From Silene conica (taxonomy: Eukaryota > Streptophyta > Magnoliopsida > Caryophyllales > Caryophyllaceae): a DNA stretch of 64,000 bases. Positions 35,039 to 45,606 of the stretch are shown here, in pieces (position 1 is the first letter of the stretch; every line of letters starts with the position of its first letter). Location of the stretch: positions 33,815,068-33,879,067 of the forward strand of contig CM055319.2 in the NCBI GenBank assembly GCA_029255685.2, written 5' to 3'. Position numbers and translations under genes: made by a program. The notes beneath the pieces were generated by a model, which searched no databases, was not told where the DNA came from, and worked only from the letters and a program-made list of their open reading frames with translations.

Positions 35039-36573
35039 GTGGAGGACCTCCCTTATGAGGAGAAAAAAGAAGAAGTTATCTTGGAGGAGGTGGATGCTAG
35101 ACAAGAAGAGTTGGTTTCACAACCAACTACTAAGGTAACAAGCAAACCAACACCCACCAAGGTACTATCTAACCCTCAACCAACTAGCTTGCCTTATCCT
35201 TCAAGGGCCTTGAAGGGAAAGGAAAACTTCAAGTTCACAAACTTTTGTAAAATGATTGAAAAACTTGAAGTGACTCTTCCCTTTACGGAGGTGATATTGA
35301 ATATGCCGACTTACTCCAAATTTTTAAAAGAAATCTTGTCGGGCAAGAGAACCTTGGGTGACCAAGAAGTAATGGCTATGAGGGAGGAGTGTAGTGCACT
35401 TCTCCTCCAAAAGGAGCCAAAGAAACTTGGTGATCCGGGGAGTTTCTCTATCCCTTGCATAGTCGGTGGCATTCCAATCTCTCGTGCCCTTTGTGATTTA
35501 GGAGCTAGTGTAAGTGTGCTCCCTTTGAAAGTTGCAAAAAGAATTGGTTTGAATGATTTAGTTCCCACAAGTATCACCCTCCAATTGGCGGATAGGTCCG
35601 TCAAGCGCCCTTTGGGAGTGCTTGAGGACGTACCCGTCAAGGTGGGTAAACATTTAATCCCCGCCGATTTTGTTGTCCTTGATCTGCCGGAGGATAGCCA
35701 CACTCCCATCATCCTTGGTAGGCCTTTCTTGGCTACCAGGGGCGTCTGGATAGACGTTAAGAATGGGCGGCTCACCTTTAGAGTTGGGGATGACAAAATT
35801 GAGTTTAATCTACCTACTATGATGAAAGGTCCAAAGCATGATGAGGCATTTACATTGGACATTGTGGAGCAAGTGGTAAGGGAGATGGTAGAGATGGAAG
35901 AAGAGAAGAAAAGTCACATGGAACTATTATGTGGCATCACAACTTGTGAAGACAAAGAAATGGATGAGAACATTGAGCTAGAAGATGAGGAAGTTGAGAA
36001 GGTGGAGGGGATGGTCCCTCCAAAGGTACAACTCAAAACCCTTCCTCCCTCCCTCAAGTATGCCTTTCTTGGGGAGGGAGAGGCTTACCCGGTGATCATT
36101 AATGCCAACCTCAATGAGCAACAAGAATCCAAACTCATTTCAACTTTAAAGGATCATAGGAGCTCATTGGGGTATAGCCTTGATGACATCAAGGGGCTAA
36201 GCCCGAGCCTTTGCATGCATAGAATAATTCTTGAGGAAGGGAGTCGACCTAGAGTGAAAGGTCAAAGGAGATTGAATCCGAAAATGGCGGATGTAGTGAA
36301 GGGTGAAGTTCTTAAGTTGCTTGAGGCCGGAATCATATACGAGATCACGGATAGCCGGTGGGTGAGCCCCGTCCATGTTGTCCCCAAGAGGTGGGGTGTA
36401 ACATTGGTTACACAAGAGGATGGGACTCTCCTACCGACTCGTCCGGTGACGGGTTGGAGGATGTGTATTGATTACCGCAAGTTGAATGCGGCCACTCTCA
36501 AAGACCATTTCCCAATCCCCTTCATTGATCAAATGTTAGAGAGACTTGCGGGGCATTCGCACTATTGTTTTTT
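35039..36573 (+). pseudogene. Athila C protease and first part of RT
   Basis: A long open stretch: protease with ALCDLGASVSVLPLK (D-L-G-A site) and IILGRPFLAT, linker, then RT fingers with VSPVHVVPKRWG and RPVTGWRMCIDYRKLNAAT. It fails at about 36573, where one base of a T-run is missing and the frame leaves the conserved FLDGYSGFFQI motif. Confidence 0.88.
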
Positions 36574-37439
36574 GACGGTTATTCCGGGTTTTTTCAAATA
36601 CCCATTCAACCGGAAGACCAAGCTAAGAGAAAACAACTTTTACATGCCCCCAAGGTGTGTATGCTTATCGGAGGATGCCATTCGGGTTGTGTAATGCACC
36701 CGGCACCTTTCAAAGGTGCATGATGGCCATCTTTGCCGATGTTCTTGAGAAATCTATGGAGGTTTTTATGGATGATTTTAGTGTTCATGGTGATTCTTTT
36801 GACCTAGGGCTTTCTAATCTTGTAAATGTGTTGAAAAGATGTGAGGAGCACAACCTTGTCCACAATTGGGAAAAGTGTCATTTCATGGTAGAGGAGGGGA
36901 TTGTGCTTGGTCACATAGTGTCCGAGAGGGGGATAAAAGTCGATGGTACAAAAGTGGCGGTCATTGAGAACTTGTCACCCCCCACCAAGGTGAAAGGGGT
37001 GAGGAGTTTTCTTGGGCATGCCGGCTTTTACCGGCGTTTTATTAAGGATTTTTCCAAAATTGTCAAACCATTGACTTCTCTTCTTCTCAAGGATGCTCCC
37101 TTTTTGTTTACTAATGATTGTCTTGAAGCCTTTTCTAGGATCAAAGAAGCACTTGTGACGGCTCCTATTATTCGTGCTCCGGATTGGGGATTGCCTTTTG
37201 AGATCATGTGTGACGCATCCGATTACGCGGTAGGAGCGGTCCTAGGTCAAGTTGTGGATAGGAAACACCACGTGATATACTATTCAAGCAAGACTCTTGA
37301 TCAAACTCAAGCAAAATATTCCACGACCGAAAAGGAGATGTTGGCAATCGTGCATGCCATTGAGAAGCTTAGACAATATCTCATGGGATCTAAAGTGGTG
37401 GTGTACTCCGATCACACCGCTTTGAGGCAATTAATGTAG
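36574..37439 (+). pseudogene. Athila C RT palm and RNase H start
   Basis: The frame recovers from 36657: AYRRMPFGLCNAPGTFQRCM, catalytic VFMDDFSVHG, RT thumb FLGHAGFYRRFIKDFSKI, then RNase H with IMCDASDYAVGAVLGQ and VVYSDHTALRQLM. Ends at TAG 37437-37439, a leucine codon (TTG) in Athila B. Confidence 0.88.
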
Positions 37440-37727
37440 AAGAAGGATGCCAAGCCAAGACTCTTGAGATGGGTCCTTTTACTCCAAGAATTTGATCTAG
37501 AGATAAGAGACAAGTCGGGGTCGGAGAATGTAGTTGCGGACCACTTGTCTAGATTGACTTTTGAGGATCATGGTTTGCATGATAGGGATGGCCCGATCAA
37601 TGAATGGTTGCGTGAGGATAGTTTGATGGCAATAGGCAATAAGTTGCCTTGGTTTGCGGATATTGCCAATTATCTTGTTAATGGCTTTATCCCGGAGGAG
37701 TTGGAAGCAAGAGATAGGAGAAATTGA
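37440..37727 (+). pseudogene. Athila C RNase H end and linker
   Basis: Continues as [19 protein letters not shown], then [14 protein letters not shown] (end of RNase H) and the linker to integrase. A single G is missing near 37724 compared with Athila B, shifting the frame. Confidence 0.85.
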
Positions 37728-38944
37728 AAGTGGATGCTAAGAGATATTTTTGGGATGATCCCTACCTTTTCAAAAAGTGTGGGGATGGACTCTTGAGGAG
37801 ATGCGTATCCAAGGAAGAGGGGCTTGAAATTGTGGATCGGCTTCACAACTCCGCCTATGGAGGGCACTTGGCGGCTTCACGGACTATAGCCAAGGTTCTT
37901 CAAGGAGGGTTCTTTTGGCCTTCTATGTTTAAAGACATTCTCGATGTAGTTAGATCTTGTGACGCTTGTCAAAGGTCAGGCAACATCGGTAAAAGGAATG
38001 AGATGCCCCTAAAAACCATCTTGGAGATTGAGTTGTTTGATTGTTGGGGGATTGACTTCATGGGACCTTTCCCAAATTCATGCGGGAATGAGTACATCTT
38101 GGTAGCCGTGGACTATGTCTCGAAATGGATAGAAGCGGTTGCCTCCCCCACCAATGACTCCAAGGTAGTGGTAAAGCTCTTCAAGACCATAATCTTTCCC
38201 CGTTTTGGTGTACCCCGAATTGTGATAAGTGATGGAGGTTCTCACTTTCGGAAACATACATTCAAAGCCCTTCTAGCCTCTTATGGAGTGACCCACAAGG
38301 TCGCACTTGCCTACCACCCTCAAAATAGTGGGCAAGTGGAGGTTTCAAACTGTCAAATCAAGGCTATTCTAGAGAAGGTGGTGCAAAAGAACCGGAAAGA
38401 TTGGTCCCAAAAGTTGAATGATGTGCTATGGGCTTTGAGGACGGCTTACAAAACGCCTATAGGAATGACTGCCTACAAGCTTGTGTACGGGAAAGCATGC
38501 CACCTACCGGTGGAGCTTGAGCACAAGGCTTGGTGGGCCTTGAAGGAGATGAACTTCGACTTAGACATGGCCGGGGAGAAAAGATTCTTGCAAATGAGTG
38601 AGCTTGAGGAGCTTAGATATGAGGCTTATGAGAGTTCAAATCTCTATAAGGAGCAAACGAAGAAGTGGCATGATGCCAAGTTAATGAAGAAGAATGTGAG
38701 CATAGGAGACCTTGTTCTCCTTTTCAATTCAAGAGTCAAGAATTTTCCGGGAAAGCTTAGATCACGATGGTCCGGGCCCTTCAAAGTAATGGATATTTCA
38801 ACTCATGGGGCCTTTGAACTTTGGAGTGAAGGCGGTGGCACCTTCAAAGTCAACGGATGTCGGATTAAGCGCTATTATCAAGGAGATTCCAAAGGCACCG
38901 TAGAAGTTATTGACCTCGGGGACCCACTCCCCGAGGAGGATTGA
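37728..38944 (+). pseudogene. Athila C integrase
   Basis: HHCC module LHNSAYGGH...[12 protein letters not shown] core with [19 protein letters not shown] and GQVEVSN, then the C-terminal domain [18 protein letters not shown] and PLPEED end. All catalytic acids are present, so this piece alone looks undamaged. Natural stop of pol at 38942-38944. Confidence 0.9.
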
Positions 38945-39217
38945 TTTCAAGGAAGTTTGTTCATGAAAGGTTTGGTGGAGTCACTTAATAACCACCGGTT
39001 GTAAGTATTAGTTTTCTCTCTTTCAAGTAGTTTGCATGATCGTTTAATGGTTAGTTCGGTTTTTAGTTTAATTTTTAGCTTGCATGAGATATTTGGATAT
39101 GATGGTTGCTTGTTTGTAGGTAATTCATGAGTATAGTCGGAGGATTATAGGCAAAACCGTTGTTGGCAAAGTCGATTTTTATGTTCAATTAAATTATTTT
39201 TCGAAATTGTGTACAGG

Positions 39218-39806
39218 TGCTCCCAGCCGGCCTACCGACCGACGGTACCATACCGGCTGGGAGGACCTGGACACATTTCTGTTTTTGATGATTTATTTGG
39301 GCAGATTTCAGATTTTGCATCCCCAGCCTGTACCAAACCGGCAGCCGGTCAGCCGGCTGAGAAGACCTAATACTTATTCAAAAATCGAAAAATTCAAGGA
39401 AGCTTGATTCCCAGCCGGTTGGCCGGCAGCCGGTCCACCGGCTGAGAATCATGAGTTATGAACCAATATTAAGAGAAGGCAAAGGAGAAAGCATCCCCAG
39501 CCGGTCGGCCGGCAGCCGGTCCGCCGACTGGGAGTTTTTGTAAGTGAAAGAGTTGAAGAAAAAGACGACGAAGAAGGATCCCCAGCCGGTAGGCCGGCAG
39601 CCGGTCCACCAGCTGGGAGTGTTTGTGAGTGAAATTGAAGAAGAGAATATTGAAGGAAACATGAAGACGGTTTATGAGTCGGTCGGCCGACAGCCAGTCC
39701 GCCGGCTGAGAATAAATGCTTTAGAAAAAACTTTCGAAAAATTGAAAAATCCAAACCCTAACTCTTAGCCGGTTGGCCGGCGGCCGGTCCCGAACCGGCT
39801 GGGAGT
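39218..39806. repeat. GC-rich palindrome array upstream of Athila C third ORF
   Basis: Seven units near 39219, 39318, 39408, 39491, 39577, 39676 and 39765, same motif as the LTR array. Followed by GTTTTTAAATACTC (split by Copia D at 39825/48266) and, without D, about 185 bp later by the third ORF. Confidence 0.9.
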
Positions 39807-39825
39807 GTTCTGTCGCGGTTTTTAA

Positions 39826-40825
39826 TGTGGGGAATAAAGCATGTATTCACCCTAAACTTGCAGGATTATAATGAAAAATACAGTTGTGTTTATAGTCATA
39901 AGATTAAAAGGATAAGAAAAGAAGTACAACCTTTAGTCCTTGTGCGAAAGGCCTAAGAACAGGAATTAACACAAATTCCCTCCTATAACTTGCACCCAAG
40001 ACTTAGAATGAGACGTGGCCGCGTGTGCTAGAAATCCTCTCCAACTGCCTTGCAATATTGGGAGAGCTATTTAGGTTTTAGATTTGAGATCTGAGGTTTT
40101 GGGAGAAGAAAGCTCTCAAAAACCCTAATTTTCCTTGAGATTTGTTTAAACAGTGAAACAAGAGTCCCTAACATAAGGAGAGTCCTCCTCCTTATGTAGC
40201 TCTTTTGGCCGAAATTTCCAATAGGGTAGGAGTGGGCTTTCCACTCTTACCTTATTCTAATTTGTGATTCGACCCATTTAGCTAAACTTTATTCGCGGGT
40301 TTTGTTTATAAATCGTATGCATGTTATCAGATATTAATGCAGTCGATGTATTAATAATGGTCTGATAAAATTACGATATTGTATAATTACCCAAATTAAT
40401 ATAACTGTTTATATTAATGCGCGAATACAATATTTAATTAAATATAACCGTTTATATTTAATTTTACGAATTAATCATGCAATCCGTATTAGCTAAAATT
40501 ATTTAATCCGTATTAAATAATAATCTCAACATCTTATTGACTAATTTAATAGTCAATACCTCTGACTAACTGTTTAGTCATATCCGGCATAAATGTGATT
40601 GTATTTTCATACCTTCACATCTCTCAAACGTGTCCTATAGGTGTGACGTATAGGGACCAGTTGATCACCGCCATCCGTATGACAATAACGTCAAACTTAT
40701 CTAGCAAGCCAACCGTTATTGATAAACGTGGATCAACTGGTAATAATACAAAAGTATGCCCTTGTGATCCTTAAAGAGATTTAATAAGTCATTGTACTTA
40801 ATTGTCAAGGACACCAGCCCCAACA
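39826..40825 (-). repeat. 3' LTR of Copia D (1000 bp)
   Basis: Window orientation TGTGGGGAATAAAGC...CCAGCCCCAACA; element orientation TGTTGGGGCTGG...CCCCACA. Followed on the internal side by the polypurine tract complement ATCTCCCACTTGTC. Confidence 0.95.
40656..40741 (-). promoter_or_regulatory. Conserved stem-loop, Copia D 3' LTR
   Basis: Outer helix ACCAGTTGATC (40656-40666) with GATCAACTGGT (40731-40741); inner helix CAATAACG (40683-40690) with CGTTATTG (40714-40721). Internal-loop sizes 16 and 9 match those in Copia A (15 and 8) and E (16 and 10). Confidence 0.78.
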
Positions 40826-41574
40826 ATCTCCCACTTGTCCGTACAAGGGTATGTGCAATGACGTTATCACACTACATGTGGAGGACACAAGCTCCAACAA
40901 ACTCCCACTTGTCCGTACAAGTGTAGGTGCGATAACCGAATCTCATATCCTTTTAAAATTTCTCCCACTCAATGTAAGACAATTTGCAAATCCGCATTCG
41001 CAAAGGTCGTATCTCACAAGCGATTTGTATCAAGAGTGGTTTCCCCGACTAGGGAGTAACTTAACTGATAAAACGAATCTGTATTCGAGCATGGCCATGC
41101 ATTTCAGTTACTACTCCTCGAGTGGCCCTGAGAAATGATAAAATCCTGATAAGGGTTTGGATATTTCCCTCAACTCGAATCCTGCCGATATCGCCCAACA
41201 TGAAATAACCCAGAAAAAATCCTCTTGGCCCCTGTTACGGTGACCGTGGGAAAGAAACCAAAGTTACCCAAATTCTGTCTTAATCTCAAGAGACAGTTGA
41301 AGGTCAACAGACTCGCCTTTGTGATTGGTCAGTCAGCCGCGTGACTTATGGCTCGTTGAACCCACCATCAACCAACGTCACAAAATGATTACCTGAGTTA
41401 TCAGCTCAAGTGGGTAATCAAGGACCAAAACGATGTAATGTTAATCAGTTCACTTTGTGGTGTTCAAAATTGGCGTACAATTCCACATGAAAAACAAAAC
41501 ATTTTATATCATAACAATAAGGTTGAATAGAGTACACGAGAAAATGAATTATTACATGAATTCATAAAAGAGTA
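40826..41574 (-). other. 3' non-coding module of Copia D, with duplicated polypurine tract
   Basis: Between the stop of pol and the 3' LTR. Contains the 12-bp palindrome GCATGGCCATGC (41089-41100), the CTCGAG block, and two copies of the polypurine tract: one touching the LTR (40826-40838) and one 75 bp away (40901-40914) that is still joined to a remnant of an LTR tip (GGACACAAGCTCCAACA, 40884-40900). Confidence 0.78.
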
Positions 41575-44500
41575 CTACAACTTAGGAACACATCCAATTC
41601 CCATGGAATGAATGTGCCCTTCATGCTTATCGCGTGGTAATGCTTTAGTGAGAGGATCAGCTATGTTGTCATCCGTAGCGATCTTATCAATGAAAATCTC
41701 CTTTTGCTCCACGTAATCTCTGATTAGATGAGCTTTCCGTTGTACATGTCTAGCTTTGTTGCTAGACTTATGCTCCTTAGCTTGGAAGATGGCACCTTTA
41801 TTGTCACAATAAACGGTGATCGGGTCATTCGAACTAGGTACTACCGTGAGTCCTTGTAAGAATTGACGCATCCATATTGCTTCCTTAGCTGCTTCCGAGG
41901 CGGCATAGTACTCGGACTCAGTCGTAGAATCTGCTGTAACACTCTGTTTAGAACTTTTCCAGCTGACAGCAGCGCCATTAAGAGTAAAAACGAATCCAGA
42001 CTGAGATTTCGAGTCATCTCGATCCGTTTGGAAGCTAGCATCTGCGTAACCCGTGGCGCAGAGCGTCGAGTCGCCTCCATAAGTCAATCCCCAATCTTTA
42101 GTCCTCCGTAGGTACTTAAGAATGTTTTTCACGGCCATCCAGTGTTGTTCACCTGGATGAGCTTGGAATCGACTAGTCATACTTAATGCATATGCAACGT
42201 CTGGACGTGTGCATATCATGGCATACATGATCGATCCTATTGCCGAAGCATAAGGAATCCGACTCATGCGCTGTTTCTCTTCCAATGACTTAGCTTCTTG
42301 AGTCTTGCTCAAGTGAAGCCCAGGAGTCATAGGAAGGAACCCCTTCTTGGAGTTCGTCATGCTGAATCTCTCTAGAATCTTATCTATATAAGACTCCTGA
42401 CTGAGAGACAACATCCGTCGTGATCTATCCCTGTAGATACGGATGCCCAAAATTCTTTGTGCCTCTCCCAGATCTTTCATCTGGAAATGGTTTTTCAACC
42501 ATGCTTTAACCGAAGATAAGAGAGGTATGTCATTCCCAATCAAGAGTATGTCATCGACATACAGTACTAGGAAGACAATCTTGCTCCCACTCGACTTGAT
42601 ATAGAGACATGGTTCCTCGACTGATCGAACGAATCCATTCTCTTTTATCACTTGGTCGAAGCGATGATTCCAACTCCGTGATGCTTGCTTAAGTCCATAG
42701 ATGGAACGCTTAAGCTTGCAAACCTTCTTAGGATGTTCTGGATCAATAAAACCCTCGGGTTGTACCATGTACAACTCTTCCTCCAAATAACCGTTTAAGA
42801 AGGCGGTTTTAACGTCCATTTGCCATATTTCATAATCATGAAATGCGGCTATCTCTAAGATAATCCGAATGGAACGTAGCATGACCACGGGTGCAAAGAT
42901 CTCATCGTAGTGCAAGCCTGGCACTTGGGTGAAACCTTTAGCAACTAGTCTAGCCTTATGGATATCTTGTTTACCTTCCACGGCATGCTTTATTTTGTAA
43001 AGCCATTTGCATTGAAGGGGACGTACCTTTGCAGGTAGGTCCACAAGATCCCACACGTTGTTCTCATACATGGAGTCCATCTCGGATTGCATGGCTTCTA
43101 GCCATAGCTTTGAGTCAGAACTGGTCATGGCACCTTTATAGGTTGAGGGTTCATTACCCTCTAGGAGTAAGACGTCATCCATATCATGTTCCTCGACCAT
43201 ACCAATGTATCTGTCCGGAGGAATGGAGACTCTTCCCGACCTCCTTGGTTCCTCAGGAATATCTACCGCAGCCTCGGTTGAAGGAACTGTTTCCTCCAAT
43301 GGTTGCTCGGTAGTTGGTTCTTGAACCTCCGATAAGTCGAAGGTTCTATTACTCGACTTGTTCTCGAGAAATTCTTTCTCTAAGAACGTCGCACTAGCCG
43401 CAACAAAAACACGTTGTTCGGTTGGCGAGTAGAAGTAATGACCAAAAGTTCCCTTTGGATAACCTATAAAGTATGTCTTGACCGATCGCGGGCCGAGCTT
43501 ATCCTCGTGTCTCCACTTGACATAAGCCTCGCAGCCCCAAACCCGAATAAAGGACAAGTTAGGGACCGTTCCCTTCCATAATTCGTATGGAGTCTTGTCA
43601 ACAGCTTTAGACGGACTTCGGTTAAGTATTAGAGCGGCCGACAAAAGAGCATAGCCCCACAATGAATCAGGCACGACGGTGTGACTCATCATGGATCGAA
43701 CCATATCGAGTTGAGTTCGATTTCTCCGTTCGGACACACCATTTAATTGTGGTGTTCCAGGTGGAGTTAATTGTAGCACGATGCCACAGTTTTTAAGGTG
43801 TTGATCAAACTCGTGTGAAAGATACTCACCACCACGATCAGAACGTAGTGCTTTAATCTTTCTACCCAGCTGGTTATGTACCCGATTCTGGTATTCTTTG
43901 AACTTGTCAAAGGATTCACTTTTATGTTTCATCAAGTAGACATAGCCATATCTACTCAAATCATCCGTGAAAGTGATGAAATACCTATAACCCTCTCGTG
44001 CGTTGATCGACATAGGGCCACATACGTCCGTATGTATGAGTCCTAATAGGTCGGCAGCGCGCATTCCAACACCTTTGAAGGAAATACGAGTCATTTTGCC
44101 GATGAGACATGATTCACACGTGCCATATGATTCGAAATCAAAGGGCGATATAGCTCCATTCTGTATGAGCTGTTTTACGCGTTTCTCATTTATATGTCCC
44201 ATACGACAATGCCATAAGTAAGTTTGATCTTTGTCACCTACCTTTAATCTTTTATTATTCACATGTAATATCTCGGTGGTTTGATCTAAAACATAAATTC
44301 CATTCATGGAAACTGTCTTGCCATAAATCATATTGTGTAAGGAGAAAATACAGCTATTATTCTCTATTACAAATGAAAAGCCGAGTTTGTCAAGCGCAGA
44401 AACTGAAATAATGTTTTTGGACAAACTAGGAACATAATAACAGTTATATAAAAATAACTCGAATCCACTTGGAAGCTGGATCACGTATGTTCCCTTCGAG

Positions 44501-45606
44501 ACTGCAGCAACACGTGCTCCATTCCCGACACGCAGGTCCACCTCACCCTTGATTAGGGATTCTTGGTTTCGGAGGCCCTGCACATGATTACATAGATGAG
44601 AACCACAACCAGTATCAAGTACCCAAGTTCCGCAACTTGCGTGGTTAATCTCAATCATGTGAATAAAAGAAGAAGAAGACATACCAGCAGGAGTAACGCG
44701 GCCTGCCTTAATGTCCTCGCGATACACGGGGCATGAGCGCCTCCAATGCCCAGTCTTGTGGCAATGGTGACATTCCATGCTAGTATCCTTGCTTTTAGTC
44801 TTGCCCTGTGAGTTGCTCGACTCACCTGGCCCACTCTTAGTAAATCCTGGTTTCTTGAACCTGGGCTTACCTACTGCTAGGTCGCCCTGAGCTTTAGCCT
44901 TCCCTTTACCCTTTCCCTTACTGGAGATCATGAGAACATCCTGCTTCATGCTCCCACTTAATTTCAGATCCTTCTCAGTCTGTACGAGAAGGGAGTGGAG
45001 CTCATGAGGAGTCTTCTTCATGTCGTTCATGTAGTAGTTGGCCCTAAAGAGGGCGAACCCATCATGAAGCGAATGAAGCATTCGATCAACGATTATGTTC
45101 TCACTGATCTTGCAGTTTAGGGCCTCCAGTTTCTCGATATTCTCAATCATGTGAAGAATATGTGGGCTAACAGCTTGGCCCTTCTGGAGTTTCGCCTCAA
45201 AGAAGCGACAGGTATGCTCATAAGAAACGATTCTCGGAGCCTTTGAGAATTCCTTAGTGAGCGTGGTGAAAATCTTGTTTGCACCATGGGTTATGAAGCG
45301 TCTTTGCAAATTGGATTCCATTGCATAGATGAGTACGTTCTTTATCGCACCTGCTTCCATGACGAAGTCGCTATGAGCGCGAACTTCGTTGGCTCTAGCT
45401 CCAGTTCCTGGGTGTGGCGGAATGGGCTCAGTTAAGTACTTGAGCTTTCCGTCAGCAATGGCAGCATTCCGTAGTGCTGCCTCCCAGTCAGAGAAGTTTG
45501 ACCCATCATTCCTCAGTCTAGTAGACTGATTCATGGAGTCCATGAAGGCTTTTAGCCAGGATTCACGTGCTAGCTTGGCACTTGGCATTGGGTCTTCACC
45601 AGCCAT
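41575..45606 (-). CDS. Copia D Gag-Pol polyprotein (1343 aa)
   Basis: A single uninterrupted ORF encoding everything needed for Copia replication. Domains in order: UBN2-type Gag (about 15-220); zinc knuckle C279-C282-H287-C292; protease with DTG at 331-333; integrase zinc module H466, H471, C497, C500; integrase catalytic D527, D590, E626 (35 residues between the last two); integrase C terminus (KTYFIGYPKGT, about 710-720); RT (about 840-1085) with YVDD at 1016-1019; RNase H (about 1185-1325) with D1189 and D1268. All key residues are present. The start ATG at 45606 is followed by an acidic N terminus and is supported by the homologous start in Copia A. Gag and Pol share one frame as usual for Copia; how the Gag excess is produced is not visible. 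Lineage within Copia not assigned. Confidence 0.97.
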   Translation of the reverse strand: MAGEDPMPSAKLARESWLKAFMDSMNQSTRLRNDGSNFSDWEAALRNAAIADGKLKYLTEPIPPHPGTGARANEVRAHSDFVMEAGAIKNVLIYAMESNLQRRFITHGANKIFTTLTKEFSKAPRIVSYEHTCRFFEAKLQKGQAVSPHILHMIENIEKLEALNCKISENIIVDRMLHSLHDGFALFRANYYMNDMKKTPHELHSLLVQTEKDLKLSGSMKQDVLMISSKGKGKGKAKAQGDLAVGKPRFKKPGFTKSGPGESSNSQGKTKSKDTSMECHHCHKTGHWRRSCPVYREDIKAGRVTPAGMSSSSFIHMIEINHASCGTWVLDTGCGSHLCNHVQGLRNQESLIKGEVDLRVGNGARVAAVSKGTYVIQLPSGFELFLYNCYYVPSLSKNIISVSALDKLGFSFVIENNSCIFSLHNMIYGKTVSMNGIYVLDQTTEILHVNNKRLKVGDKDQTYLWHCRMGHINEKRVKQLIQNGAISPFDFESYGTCESCLIGKMTRISFKGVGMRAADLLGLIHTDVCGPMSINAREGYRYFITFTDDLSRYGYVYLMKHKSESFDKFKEYQNRVHNQLGRKIKALRSDRGGEYLSHEFDQHLKNCGIVLQLTPPGTPQLNGVSERRNRTQLDMVRSMMSHTVVPDSLWGYALLSAALILNRSPSKAVDKTPYELWKGTVPNLSFIRVWGCEAYVKWRHEDKLGPRSVKTYFIGYPKGTFGHYFYSPTEQRVFVAASATFLEKEFLENKSSNRTFDLSEVQEPTTEQPLEETVPSTEAAVDIPEEPRRSGRVSIPPDRYIGMVEEHDMDDVLLLEGNEPSTYKGAMTSSDSKLWLEAMQSEMDSMYENNVWDLVDLPAKVRPLQCKWLYKIKHAVEGKQDIHKARLVAKGFTQVPGLHYDEIFAPVVMLRSIRIILEIAAFHDYEIWQMDVKTAFLNGYLEEELYMVQPEGFIDPEHPKKVCKLKRSIYGLKQASRSWNHRFDQVIKENGFVRSVEEPCLYIKSSGSKIVFLVLYVDDILLIGNDIPLLSSVKAWLKNHFQMKDLGEAQRILGIRIYRDRSRRMLSLSQESYIDKILERFSMTNSKKGFLPMTPGLHLSKTQEAKSLEEKQRMSRIPYASAIGSIMYAMICTRPDVAYALSMTSRFQAHPGEQHWMAVKNILKYLRRTKDWGLTYGGDSTLCATGYADASFQTDRDDSKSQSGFVFTLNGAAVSWKSSKQSVTADSTTESEYYAASEAAKEAIWMRQFLQGLTVVPSSNDPITVYCDNKGAIFQAKEHKSSNKARHVQRKAHLIRDYVEQKEIFIDKIATDDNIADPLTKALPRDKHEGHIHSMGIGCVPKL

